A DNA stretch of 64,000 nt from an uncultured Prevotellaceae bacterium (GCA_946186505.1 CAMHNI010000008.1:48333-112332); one strand, 5' to 3'. Numbered from the stretch's first letter, positions 24,232 to 32,702 are shown. The notes: a model not told the origin generated them from the letters alone. A program made the numbers and translations.

Positions 24232-24840
24232 ATGGGAAAACTACGACAGACAGCACTCATCCTGGGTGAAGGGCCAACGGAATTCTTCTATTTCAAGTCC
24301 CTATGCGACGTATTCAAGCGTTTAACCATCAAGCCAGACTATCCCAAGCACACCAACCTCAAGGAACTTGAAACCAAGATAGAAGAGGGCATTACCATGG
24401 GCTACAGCCATATCTTCTGCATCATTGATATGGACACGAAGGACAAGGAGCCTGAGCGCACCCAATATCAAAGGTTGAAGGCGAAGTATTCCAACCCCAT
24501 CAACAAGCCAAGGAAAGGCATTTACTGTAAGGTCGAGTTCTTTGAGACCCACCGCTGCACTGAACTGTTCTTCCTCTACTTTTTCCGATACACATCGCGT
24601 CCTTACGATGACCAAGAATCTTTGCTGAAAGATTTGAACCAATGTGTGGAATACCGAAAAACTATCGACTTCTTTATGAAGAGCAAGGGCTTGCATAATT
24701 ACTTTGAACGCAATGGTGGTTCGTTGACGATTGCTACAGCCAATGCCAATCACTCTATGGATGAGAAGCAAGCGAGTGGCAGAGATTATACTTACTCTGA
24801 ACTTGGACAACTAATGAATATATTGGAGAAAATAAAATAG
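24232..24840 (+). CDS. RloB-like (TOPRIM-type) protein
   Basis: 202 residues. ALILGEGPTEFFYFKSLCDV carries the E-G-x-T-E motif and SHIFCIIDMDTKD the D-x-D motif of TOPRIM-like folds; the rest fits RloB (AbiLii-like) proteins that follow an AAA ATPase. Likely nuclease or nucleotide-binding effector. Starts one base after the ATPase stop. H-x-C-TELFF and the C-terminal NANHSMDEKQ segment contribute conserved polar residues. Confidence 0.85.
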   Translation: MGKLRQTALILGEGPTEFFYFKSLCDVFKRLTIKPDYPKHTNLKELETKIEEGITMGYSHIFCIIDMDTKDKEPERTQYQRLKAKYSNPINKPRKGIYCKVEFFETHRCTELFFLYFFRYTSRPYDDQESLLKDLNQCVEYRKTIDFFMKSKGLHNYFERNGGSLTIATANANHSMDEKQASGRDYTYSELGQLMNILEKIK

Positions 24841-24847
24841 GTATAGT

Positions 24848-25957
24848 ATGATTTCAAAAGAGCAGATTGAACAGCTTAGCCAGTTGATTCAAAATGTCAA
24901 CCCCGACAAGCACTACTGGTTCTTCCGCACAATGGGAGGACACTTTTACGACGAATTCGTTTCCATGGGTTTTATTGCCATTGGATATGATGATATACTG
25001 ATGAAAGACTTGAAGGATCTCCCAGAACAGGACTATATGGCCAGGGCTTTCATAAAAATCAGGCTTCACGAGTTGAAGAATGAGATGACAGACTCGCAGA
25101 TAGCGAAAGCTGCAGGTCAGATTGTCAAATTCTACAAAGAGCTTCATATAGGAGATATCATTGTCGCTCCTGACCGCCAGTCCAGGAAGTTTGCCATTGG
25201 TGTTATCGCAAGTGACATGTACGAGGACAGCAGCAAGCATGGAGAGACGGAATGTCCGTTCGTAAAAAGAAGAAGTGTCAAGTGGATAAAAGAGGTGTGG
25301 CGCCTCGAATTGGACGCGAAGGCCATCCTTGCCTTCGGTAACCAGCAGACTATGTCCTCAATAGATGACTATGCCGACTATATCGACCGTAAGATGGATC
25401 AGCTATACACCAAGGGAGATGCCTCTTATCTAGTGCTTAGGGTGAATCAGGATAAGGAATTGTCGTGGGAGGATTTCATGTTTATCGGTGAACTTGGTGC
25501 ATTCTTCAAAGAGTTTTCGAAAGAGATAGAGCTGGGCGCAGATCTGAGTAGGATAAAGATGAAAATCAATGTCCAGTCACCAGGCGATATTTTACTGATG
25601 ATTCCAGACGGAGGCGGTTGGATCCTGGTTATCGTACTATTAATACTTATGGTTATCAGAGGTGGTAAATCTCATATTAATATAAATAGTAACGGATTAG
25701 ATGCAGGAGTAGAGGCAGAAGATATGGGAGATACGCTTAGAAAAGTACTTGAAGCCATCTCTGATTTCAGAGACAGAAACGTTGAACGTTCATTACTTAT
25801 AAAACGGAATCTGGAGAATATGGATATTGAGCAGCCTAAGGATACTCAGAACGTCATCTTGTTAGACGAATCTGAAACCATAGCCCTTCCTCCTTCTCTT
25901 TCTGAGTCAGAGGATAGCACCGAACATGACGAACTACCAGAACTACCGCAAAAATAA
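24848..25957 (+). CDS. EVE/PUA-like protein with a transmembrane segment, third gene of the defence operon
   Basis: 369 residues. The N-terminal ~150 residues (HYWFFRTMGGHFYDEFVSMG, then GDIIVAPDRQSRKFAIGVIA and PFVKRRSVKWIKEV) resemble EVE/PUA-like or restriction-associated 'wrapped' beta-barrel domains that read modified bases or nucleotides. A single hydrophobic helix (GGWILVIVLLILMVI) occupies ~257-272, followed by a charged ~95-residue tail with an acidic end. I do not know a named family with this arrangement. Its operon position, 7 nt after the RloB gene, suggests a sensor or membrane effector. No signal peptide is seen, so the EVE-like domain probably faces the cytoplasm. Confidence 0.7.
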   Translation: MISKEQIEQLSQLIQNVNPDKHYWFFRTMGGHFYDEFVSMGFIAIGYDDILMKDLKDLPEQDYMARAFIKIRLHELKNEMTDSQIAKAAGQIVKFYKELHIGDIIVAPDRQSRKFAIGVIASDMYEDSSKHGETECPFVKRRSVKWIKEVWRLELDAKAILAFGNQQTMSSIDDYADYIDRKMDQLYTKGDASYLVLRVNQDKELSWEDFMFIGELGAFFKEFSKEIELGADLSRIKMKINVQSPGDILLMIPDGGGWILVIVLLILMVIRGGKSHININSNGLDAGVEAEDMGDTLRKVLEAISDFRDRNVERSLLIKRNLENMDIEQPKDTQNVILLDESETIALPPSLSESEDSTEHDELPELPQK

Positions 25958-26393
25958 AGGCCAAGATACTGGACATGTATGAAGCAACATCAGAATGAGA
26001 AAATGCAACTGATGCTAGCTTGCCACAATTATTTGTCGAGGAAGATAAAGGCAAGGCCTGTCACGCATGTATATAAGAGTATCTGATCAAGTCTATTTTT
26101 CGTACACCCACGATGTCTATATGGTGACGACAAAATGACAAACCATAAATACTCTCTCGATAAGGGCAGATATCAGTATCAATCTGGCACTGCCTTATAT
26201 CACAATGAACAAGAAAACCATCATCACCGCACTACTTGCCCTCGTCTGGGTGGTAGGACAAGGGATTTCTGAGTGAAAGTAATGTTTTCAACAGGGCAAA
26301 AACGGGTCATTTCACCTAAAATAATGTGAAAGCGAGCATAATATCAAAAAGATTTTGTAACTTTGCAGCGAGAGAACAAAAAATTGAATAGAT
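25958..26393. other. Intergenic stretch with a signal-peptide relic and TA promoter
   Basis: ATG 26205 reads MNKKTIITALLALVWVVGQG then ISE-stop (26205-26276), a third truncated copy of the signal-peptide start. At 26352-26385, TAACTTTGCAGCGAGAGAAC then AAAAAATTG is the promoter/leader of the YafQ module and resembles L1-L3. No other gene is seen in 25958-26200. Confidence 0.65.
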
Positions 26394-26597
26394 ATGGCAA
26401 CTTACACAATCACATTGAACGAGCGAACCACCAGCGGTAAGGCATTGATGGCTTACTTGCAGGCATTGGGCGTATTGATGCATAAAGTGTCACCCAAGGC
26501 CAAGAGCAGTTACTTGCGTTCACAAGAAGACAAGAAGGCCGGGCGCATTGAGAAATTCTCCTCGTCGGAAGAAATGTTCAAGTCGTTAGGCATCTGA
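26394..26597 (+). CDS. Antitoxin of the YafQ module
   Basis: 67 residues (MATYTITLNERTTSGKALMA; C-terminus FSSSEEMFKSLGI). Small RHH/Phd-like N-terminus followed by a toxin-binding tail; family not certain, but placement 4 nt before a clear YafQ gene makes the antitoxin role likely. Confidence 0.75.
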   Translation: MATYTITLNERTTSGKALMAYLQALGVLMHKVSPKAKSSYLRSQEDKKAGRIEKFSSSEEMFKSLGI

Positions 26598-26601
26598 GCA
26601 T

Positions 26602-26877
26602 ATGTATGAAGTAAGAATGACCAAGACGTTCCGAAAGGATACGGAACGTTGTCGCAAGCGGGGCTATGACATGGAACTGCTGAAGACAGCCATCCGGATT
26701 CTTGAGGCAGATGGGAAACTCCCAGCAGAATATCGTCCTCATAAACTGTCGGGCGACTATGTCGGCTGCTGGGAATGTCATCTGAAGGGAGACTGGCTTC
26801 TGATATGGGAGCAGAATGACACGGAGCTGGTGTCGCTATTCACTGGTACAGGTACACATTCCGACTTGTTCGGATAA
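26602..26877 (+). CDS. YafQ-type toxin
   Basis: 91 residues. YRPHKLSGDYVGCWECHLKG, then DWLLIWEQNDTELVSLFTGT-GTHSDLF, is the complete YafQ signature (H-L-G---G--E-H---DWLL-Y/W, TGTHSDLF). Ribosome-associated mRNA endonuclease expected; the catalytic His positions (HKL, CH, TH) are intact. Followed by a D-type element. Confidence 0.92.
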   Translation: MYEVRMTKTFRKDTERCRKRGYDMELLKTAIRILEADGKLPAEYRPHKLSGDYVGCWECHLKGDWLLIWEQNDTELVSLFTGTGTHSDLFG

Positions 26878-26884
26878 AATCTCT

Positions 26885-27122
26885 GAAACTGTTTCAGACT
26901 TTGGATAAATCGCTCACGCTCGGCCATCTGTAAGCAAGCTTGCATGGCACTCGCTTAATCGCGATTTTTACCCTCGGCGATAAGTTTTTTAGCTTCGCCG
27001 AGGGTAATTTCGTAGAATCTATATAACTCTGCGACAAGTCGCGAAGGTAGGCTGTATCTCAAAAATGAAAATAAAATCTAATTTATTTTGCATTTTATTC
27101 GATTTGCACTACTTTTGCAGGC
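26885..27122. repeat. D element variant and Crp promoter
   Basis: GAAACTGTTTC (26885-26895), an inserted hairpin segment (CAAGCTTG ~26956), the stem ACCCTCGGCGA/TCGCCGAGGGT (26970-27005), and the promoter TTATTCGATTTGCACTACTT (27095-27114) reading into the Crp gene with an almost absent leader. Confidence 0.75.
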
Positions 27123-27737
27123 ATGGAACAACGATTCAAGAAAACAGACAATGGTATTGACCTGCGGGCGCTGCGCGAGTTCTGCAGGAAGGAGGGCGAG
27201 GCTGTCGCTTACCGCAAGGGCGACCAGCTGGAGCGCGAGGGTGACCCCGCACGGTGGTTCGGCTTCGTCACCGAAGGATGCTTCAAGTATATCAATCATG
27301 GCGTGAGCGACGACCTTCCGCACATCACGTGGTTCTCGTTCGAGGGCGAGTTTGTGGTCGACTATCCCATGTTCCTCTACCACCGTCCGGCACAGACCAC
27401 CATCGAGGCCATGCTGCCCAGCCGCGTGTTGAGGGTCACTGGCGAACAGATGAAGGAGTTCTTCAGTCGGGACTTGGAGCACATGGAACTGCGTGCCAAC
27501 ATCGGCGAACTCATTCTCAGCCAGTACAGGAACCGTTATCATGACCTCCACTGCGCCACCGCCAGCGAGCGCTACGTCCAGTTGATGCAGCGCTGCCCCG
27601 GCATCGTTAATCTGCTCGACCTGCAGGACATCGCCTCGTTCCTCAACATCTCGCCGCAGATGCTCTCCCGAATCCACAAAGAAATCTCTTTCGGAGCACA
27701 AAATAGCATTTTTACAAAAATTCATATAAAATACTGA
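27123..27737 (+). CDS. Crp/Fnr-family regulator, paralogue 2
   Basis: 204 residues, almost identical to 10640-11224 over cNMP-binding barrel and HTH. Differences include VVDYPMFLYH and LSQYRNRYHDLH. One A is lost at the old stop (GCACAAAATAG instead of GCACAAAAATAG), so translation continues ten residues (NSIFTKIHIKY) into what is 3'-flank in copy 1. Promoter box TACTTTTGC is ~10 nt before ATG. Confidence 0.88.
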   Translation: MEQRFKKTDNGIDLRALREFCRKEGEAVAYRKGDQLEREGDPARWFGFVTEGCFKYINHGVSDDLPHITWFSFEGEFVVDYPMFLYHRPAQTTIEAMLPSRVLRVTGEQMKEFFSRDLEHMELRANIGELILSQYRNRYHDLHCATASERYVQLMQRCPGIVNLLDLQDIASFLNISPQMLSRIHKEISFGAQNSIFTKIHIKY

Positions 27738-27791
27738 AACTAGTTTCAGAGTTTCACCCTCGGCGACCTTTTTCTGGGTTTCGCCGAGGGT
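27736..27791. terminator. D element 6: GAAACTAGTTTC plus hairpin
   Basis: Palindrome 27736-27747 overlaps the extended stop of Crp 2. Stem ACCCTCGGCGA/TCGCCGAGGGT ends at 27791. Confidence 0.82.
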
Positions 27792-27805
27792 TCGTATATG
27801 CTAAG

Positions 27806-27925
27806 AAATAAGCAGGTTATTTATGCAGTTTTATGCTTATTTCTGTAATTATGAGGAAATAAGACTGTAAATTCATGCTTATTTCTGTTAAATTTAGGGA
27901 AATAAGTGCAATTTCTTTGATTTTT
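27806..27925. promoter_or_regulatory. Cluster of GAAATAAG / CTTATTTC half-sites
   Basis: Two adjacent inverted pairs (CTTATTTCTGTAATTATGAG-GAAATAAG and CTTATTTCTGTTAAATTTAGG-GAAATAAG), plus an upstream GAAATAAG, precede the ATPase gene. Likely operator. A promoter TACATTTGTG lies at ~27951. Confidence 0.6.
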
Positions 27926-27980
27926 ATTTTTATTTCCTGATTATTTTGTGTACATTTGTGGCCAATAAACATAAAAGCGT

Positions 27981-29441
27981 ATGAATAATAGGGCACCGTA
28001 TTTAAATGAACAGATAATAAAAAGGATGAGGAATGACAATCCGTGGTGGGAAACAAATGCCATTCCTCAAGATTTCCATGAGATGCGACATAGACTCTAT
28101 CTGGATAGTTTTTATCAAGAAGTAACCAATAGAGACGTTCGTCGTGGAGTCATATTGATGGGACCGAGACGTATAGGAAAAACGGTCATGATATATCATG
28201 TCATTGAAAGACTAATTAATGATGGTGTGTCCGCACAACGTATTATCTATCTGTCTATTGATACTCCTATCTACAATAATATTTCATTAGAAGAACTCTT
28301 TTCTTTGGCAAAAGAAGCATTGAATAGTGCCAATACCCAAGACGACTATTATGTGTTTTATGATGAAATACAATATCTGAAAGACTGGGAAGTCCATTTA
28401 AAATCAATGATAGACACATTCCGAAGCGCCAAGTTTATCGCTTCAGGTTCCGCAGCTGCAGCACTGAAGATGAAAAGCAATGAAAGTGGTGCCGGACGTT
28501 TTACCGACTTTATGCTACCTCCATTGACTTTCAATGAATATATACATTTGCTCAATCTTAACAGTATCATAACAAAGAAGTCTAAAGATGCTGATGACCC
28601 GTTGAGTTCTTATGTTGACACGCTGGATATCGGTAAGCTTAACAGTTATTTTATTGACTATATCAATTTTGGCGGTTATCCGGAAATCGTATTTTCAGAA
28701 AGGATGAGGCAAGATCCGGGCCAATATATCCGTCACGACATTGTAGATAAGGTGTTACTTAGAGATCTTCCAAGTTTGTACGGTATCCAGGACACGCAAG
28801 AGTTGAACCGCCTTTTTATATATATCGCATATCATTCCGGAGAAGAATTCTCATACGAAGTCATATCCAGAGAATCGGAAATCAGGAAAGACGTGCTTAA
28901 GAAGTATTTGATGTATCTTGAAGCGGCATTCCTCATAAACATAGTTTATAAGGTAGATGCAAATGCAAAAACGATGCAGCGCATAACATCGTTTAAGATA
29001 TATCTTACTAATCCGTCACTCCGTTGTGCTCTCTTTTCACCACTTACAGAGACCGATCCGGCGATTGGAGGAATGGTGGAAACGGCTATCTTTGCACAAT
29101 GGTTACAAACGCGTACATCTATCATAAAATACGCCAATTGGAATAAGGGGACAGCACCTGGAGAAGTCGATATCGTAGGCATTGATATAGCAAAACAAAA
29201 AGCCGACTGGGCGGTAGAGGTAAAATGGTCAGATCGTTATTTCGATAGACCGGCAGAGTTAAAGTCACTCCTGTATTTCATGGAGAATAATCATATGGAA
29301 AGAGCGTTGGTAACGTCGTTAACCAAACGTGGTGTAAAGCAATTAAGATCGGTAAGATTAGAGTTCATACCGTCTGCGATTTATGCATATACTGTTGGCT
29401 ATAATAGGTTCAAAGCCTTTTTGACCTCACAGAAACTATAA
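27981..29441 (+). CDS. AAA_14/DUF4143 ATPase
   Basis: 486 residues. Walker A GVILMGPRRIGKTVMIYHVI, Walker B YYVFYDEIQYLKDWE, sensor segment FIASGSAAAALKMKSNESGA-GRFTDFMLPPLTFNEY, and a C-terminal DUF4143/PDDEXK-like part (PGEVDIVGI...WAVEVKWSDRY, an E/D...ExK nuclease-like core). Common in Bacteroidetes genomes with unknown function, often near mobile DNA. AT-rich relative to the flanking Crp genes. Confidence 0.85.
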   Translation: MNNRAPYLNEQIIKRMRNDNPWWETNAIPQDFHEMRHRLYLDSFYQEVTNRDVRRGVILMGPRRIGKTVMIYHVIERLINDGVSAQRIIYLSIDTPIYNNISLEELFSLAKEALNSANTQDDYYVFYDEIQYLKDWEVHLKSMIDTFRSAKFIASGSAAAALKMKSNESGAGRFTDFMLPPLTFNEYIHLLNLNSIITKKSKDADDPLSSYVDTLDIGKLNSYFIDYINFGGYPEIVFSERMRQDPGQYIRHDIVDKVLLRDLPSLYGIQDTQELNRLFIYIAYHSGEEFSYEVISRESEIRKDVLKKYLMYLEAAFLINIVYKVDANAKTMQRITSFKIYLTNPSLRCALFSPLTETDPAIGGMVETAIFAQWLQTRTSIIKYANWNKGTAPGEVDIVGIDIAKQKADWAVEVKWSDRYFDRPAELKSLLYFMENNHMERALVTSLTKRGVKQLRSVRLEFIPSAIYAYTVGYNRFKAFLTSQKL

Positions 29442-29503
29442 TCACTGAATTTACTTTTTATTCGATTTACACTACCTTTGCACCCACAAAAAAGAAAAAC
29501 AAT

Positions 29504-30115
29504 ATGACACACCAACAGAAAAAGCACTTTAACACCTACAAGGAGGGACTCGATTTGGAGGTCCTGCGGAAATATTGTGAGGAGCATGGCGAGGAGAGGA
29601 CGTTCGAGCGGGGCGAGACGCTGGAGGACGTGGGCGAGCCGGCTCAGTGGGTGGCGTTCGTGGAGCGCGGATGCTTCAAGTACATGGTGCATAACGATGA
29701 GGAGGGCAAGGACTACTGCACAGGCTTTGCCTTCGAGGGCGAGTTCGTGGCCGACTTCCCCTACTGCCTGGATGGTGATGTGTCGGAGGTGACCATCGAG
29801 GCGGACATGCCCTGTCTGGTGCGCATCATCAGCGGCGCGGAGCTGCAACACCTCTTCGACAACGACCCGTCGATGGCGAAGATGGACGTGAAGATACTGA
29901 AGAACCTGTTCAAGATGGTCTATCGGCGCGACCTTGACCACTACCGCTACACTGCCCGTGGCCGCTACCGTCGGCTGCTCGACCGCTGTCCGCAGGTGGT
30001 GCAGATGCTCTCGCTGAAGGACATCGCCTCGTTCCTTAAAATATCACCAAGCTATCTTAGCACACTTCGTAAAGAAATGACGTTCGAAACAAGAGCAGAG
30101 GGAAAGCGTTGTTAA
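29504..30115 (+). CDS. Crp/Fnr-family regulator, paralogue 3
   Basis: 203 residues; same architecture as the other two (AQWVAFVERGCFKYMVHNDE; IASFLKISPSYLSTLRKEMT) but clearly diverged, with more acidic residues. Promoter TTATTCGATTTACACTACCT then TTGCA at ~29459-29483, nearly identical to that of paralogue 2 and to 33478-33502. Followed at a distance by D element 7. Confidence 0.88.
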   Translation: MTHQQKKHFNTYKEGLDLEVLRKYCEEHGEERTFERGETLEDVGEPAQWVAFVERGCFKYMVHNDEEGKDYCTGFAFEGEFVADFPYCLDGDVSEVTIEADMPCLVRIISGAELQHLFDNDPSMAKMDVKILKNLFKMVYRRDLDHYRYTARGRYRRLLDRCPQVVQMLSLKDIASFLKISPSYLSTLRKEMTFETRAEGKRC

Positions 30116-30541
30116 CTACGTTTTCCTCCTTTTCGCTCAGCATAGCCCGAACAAGTTCGACTCTGCATTCACTCATGTGTCGGTTGCACCATGCCTTGTA
30201 AGGAGGAATAAGGCGAAGCCAAATTACCTTCGGGCAAGGATAAGCCCTGTATCACGTTTTTGGCTCAAAAAGCATCAGGATGAGCCAAAAATCACCTTCA
30301 TTTCTTTAACTAGTTAAAGAGACGCACCCTCGGCGACCTGTTTTCGGGCTTCGCCGAGGGCTTCTTTGTTTCTTTTGCTGTAACTTTGCGACAAAAAACA
30401 GCGAAGTATATGGATTCAAAGAACATTATTCAAAAACAAGGGTTTAGTGGAGACCACAATGAAAATGCAAACAAAATGCAAAATATAACTCACGAAACAA
30501 TGTTTTATTATTGGTAATTTTGCAGCTTAAAAACAAATAAA
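30116..30541. other. Gene-poor region: inverted repeat, D element 7, small ORF relic
   Basis: Holds TTTTTGGCTCA/TGAGCCAAAAA (30259-30292), the palindrome TTTAACTAGTTAAA (30305-30318) and hairpin ACCCTCGGCGA/TCGCCGAGGG (30326-30360). A promoter TAACTTTGC (~30381) drives a 35-codon ORF from ATG 30410 (MDSKNIIQKQGFSGDHNENA...), probably a relic. Confidence 0.6.
30467..30483. promoter_or_regulatory. Two GCAAAN repeats 11 bp apart
   Basis: GCAAAC at 30467 and GCAAAA at 30478, upstream of the regulator gene; same motif and period as 31569-31607. Confidence 0.45.
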
Positions 30542-31561
30542 ATGAAATACATACTATTATTATTGAGTTCATGTCTTGCTCTTGGATGTACTTCCAACAC
30601 GGACAACAGCAGCAAGAAATATCTACTCCAAGGAGTTTGGACGCTACGGCAGATGGATCATCCCGCTGGAAGCACTAAGACGTTTGCGGAAACAGAGGAA
30701 ACGCTCCTCCGGCTATACGACGGCGACAGCGTGATGTATCAATACTGGCTGACCAGAGCAGAGACTGGGCTGAGTATAAGGCCCATCGGACAGCAGCGAG
30801 TGGTGCTGTTTGACAAAGGAAACGGAGAGCTTCTTTATATGGAAGATGACTCCCCATGTCCGTTGACGGTGAAAGATGATTCCACCATCGTCATCCAGCA
30901 AGACGGCGTTCTTCATTATTGGCATTGCGCTGATGACATTGCGAATGAATGGAGCTCAGAAATCAGGGAGATTATGGCTGCAGACATGCAGCAGGGTAAT
31001 AGAGGCGATCAACGTTGCTATATGCTTTCTCCCAAGGAGCGTAGACAGGCCAGTTATATCCAGTGGCTCCTTGCATCCATCGCCATCATCATCACCCTTG
31101 CAGTGTCAAACTATGTCGTCAGTCGTCGCCGTCGTCAACAGCTACAGCTGCAGCTACGGCAGATTCAGGAGGTGCAGCAAGAGCGTCCGCAGGTTGTCAG
31201 ACAGGCCATTGAGTCGGTAGAGGCGGCCTATTTCGTGTCCGATGAGTACCAGGCCCTGCAACGCCGCATTTCCACAGGCAGTATGCTGAAGGATAACGAT
31301 TGGCTCACTATAGAGAGTCAAATCAAGAAGGTGTATCCTGGCTTCAGCAGCCAATTGCGAAATCTCCACGCGATGTCTGAACTGGAATATCAAGTATGCC
31401 TACTTATTAAACTCAGGATTGCTCCGTCGGACATCGCTGTTGTACTGGCTCGCGATGCAAGCACCATCAGCACCGTGCGCAGCCGACTCTATAAAAAGGT
31501 GTTCGGCCAAAAAGGCGGAGCTAAGGAATGGGACGAATTCGTCCTTTCCATCGGCACTTAA
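30542..31561 (+). CDS. Membrane-tethered lipoprotein with C-terminal HTH-like domain
   Basis: 339 residues. Lipobox CLALGC near residue 16; N-terminal lipocalin-like sensor part (LLQGVWTLRQMDHPAGSTKT); a transmembrane helix (WLLASIAIIITLAVSNYVV) near 180-198; Arg/Gln-rich coiled coil; and a C-terminal HTH (SELEYQVCLLIKLRIAPSDI, DASTISTVRSRLYKKVFG). The C-terminal domain is shared with the protein at 55066. It may sense an envelope signal and control the small secreted-protein genes downstream. Promoter TAATTTTGCAG ~30515. Confidence 0.75.
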   Translation: MKYILLLLSSCLALGCTSNTDNSSKKYLLQGVWTLRQMDHPAGSTKTFAETEETLLRLYDGDSVMYQYWLTRAETGLSIRPIGQQRVVLFDKGNGELLYMEDDSPCPLTVKDDSTIVIQQDGVLHYWHCADDIANEWSSEIREIMAADMQQGNRGDQRCYMLSPKERRQASYIQWLLASIAIIITLAVSNYVVSRRRRQQLQLQLRQIQEVQQERPQVVRQAIESVEAAYFVSDEYQALQRRISTGSMLKDNDWLTIESQIKKVYPGFSSQLRNLHAMSELEYQVCLLIKLRIAPSDIAVVLARDASTISTVRSRLYKKVFGQKGGAKEWDEFVLSIGT

Positions 31562-31568
31562 ACGGCAT

Positions 31569-31607
31569 GCAAACATTTTGCAAACACTTTGCAAAGTGAA
31601 TGCAAAC
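31569..31607. promoter_or_regulatory. Four GCAAA(C/G) repeats at exact 11-bp period
   Basis: Starts at 31569, 31580, 31591 and 31602, all on one helix face, ~30 bp before the -7 element TGTACTTTTGCA (31637-31648) of the next gene. Confidence 0.65.
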
Positions 31608-31699
31608 TCAAAAGGTTGGTGGAATGGCGTAAAGCATGTACTTTTGCAACCGAAAACGTAATTCACTCAATGTCTAACCAATTTAAAAACGTAAAACTT

Positions 31700-32194
31700 A
31701 TGAAAAAGGTATTTTTAGTTATGGCAATGGCACTTATGGGAGCCATGCAGATGAGTGCACAGAATGTGAAGGTGGACGACAAGGAACTCATCGGTACTTG
31801 GGTCATGGAGTCCATGCAGTGGGAAGGAGAGAAGAAAACTGTCTGTGGCAAGGAGAGTGGCTACACGCAGTTCAAGTATTATGGTGCCAATGGCGAGTAT
31901 GCTTGTGCGGAATTGGCTCTGACCAAGGAGGGCAAGGTGGTGGTCATGCCCCATGAGTATGGTAAATACACGTTCAAGGACGGCTGGTACTCGGAGATGG
32001 GACGTGAGGCCATCAAGGATGCCATCGTCTGGGTTGACAAGACCACGACGAAAGGCACGTGGATGAAACGCCATGACATCTGGAAGAAGGTCACCCTGCC
32101 CGACAAAGTGGTGAAGTACATCATGGACTGCTGCAAGACGAAGAACACGCCTGCCGATGTTCAGCAGCTTATCAAGCAGAACATGTTTAAGTAA
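31700..32194 (+). CDS. Small secreted lipocalin-like (DUF4488-like) protein
   Basis: 164 residues from ATG 31700 (MKKVFLVMAMALMGAMQMSA signal peptide); the track start at 31589 precedes the promoter. DDKELIGTWVMESMQWEGEK, FKYYGANGEYACAELALTKE and YGKYTFKDGWYSEMGREAIK fit a lipocalin-like barrel of the DUF4488 type. Function unknown; probably controlled by the upstream regulator and co-transcribed with the TonB-like gene. Confidence 0.7.
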   Translation: MKKVFLVMAMALMGAMQMSAQNVKVDDKELIGTWVMESMQWEGEKKTVCGKESGYTQFKYYGANGEYACAELALTKEGKVVVMPHEYGKYTFKDGWYSEMGREAIKDAIVWVDKTTTKGTWMKRHDIWKKVTLPDKVVKYIMDCCKTKNTPADVQQLIKQNMFK

Positions 32195-32207
32195 AACAGA
32201 TCGACAT

Positions 32208-32702
32208 ATGAAGAAGTACACAATCATTGCCATTGCTGCAGCAATAGTGCTCGTGGCTGGCACAGCAAAAACCATAGCTAATGAACAGCCCCTTGTCGAA
32301 ATAGAGCAACAGGGTGAGCGTGTGTTTGACATCTGCGAACAGATGCCCAGTTTCCCTGGTGGCGATGCAAAGCTGATGGAATTCCTCATGAGAAACGTGA
32401 AGTATCCCGAACAGGCGGAAGAGTACGGTGTCCAAGGCCGTGTGAAAGTGCAGTTCATCGTCGAGAAAGACGGTAGTATTTCAAAACCCAAGGTTGTGGA
32501 AACATCTCAAGATGCAAATGACCCCCAAGTGGTAGTAACCAAGGCCACAGTAAGCGAGAAAGACTATAAGGCCGGTGTTCAAGCCCTGAAAGACGAGGCC
32601 ATCCGCGTGGTCAAAGCCATGCCTAAATGGACCCCTGGCAAGCAACGGGGCAAAAGCGTGCGAGCGAAGTACACCATCCCAGTAACTTACAGATTGAATT
32701 AA
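32208..32702 (+). CDS. TonB C-terminal-domain protein
   Basis: 164 residues from ATG 32208. N-terminal hydrophobic anchor or signal (TIIAIAAAIVLVAGTAKTIA), then EQMPSFPGGDAKLMEFLMRN-VKYPEQAEEYGVQGRVKVQFIVEKDGS, the TonB C-terminal fold, ending in MPKWTPGKQRGKSVRAKYTIPVTYRL. It lacks the long Pro-rich linker of true TonB. Likely envelope energy-transduction or partner protein. Confidence 0.88.
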   Translation: MKKYTIIAIAAAIVLVAGTAKTIANEQPLVEIEQQGERVFDICEQMPSFPGGDAKLMEFLMRNVKYPEQAEEYGVQGRVKVQFIVEKDGSISKPKVVETSQDANDPQVVVTKATVSEKDYKAGVQALKDEAIRVVKAMPKWTPGKQRGKSVRAKYTIPVTYRLN

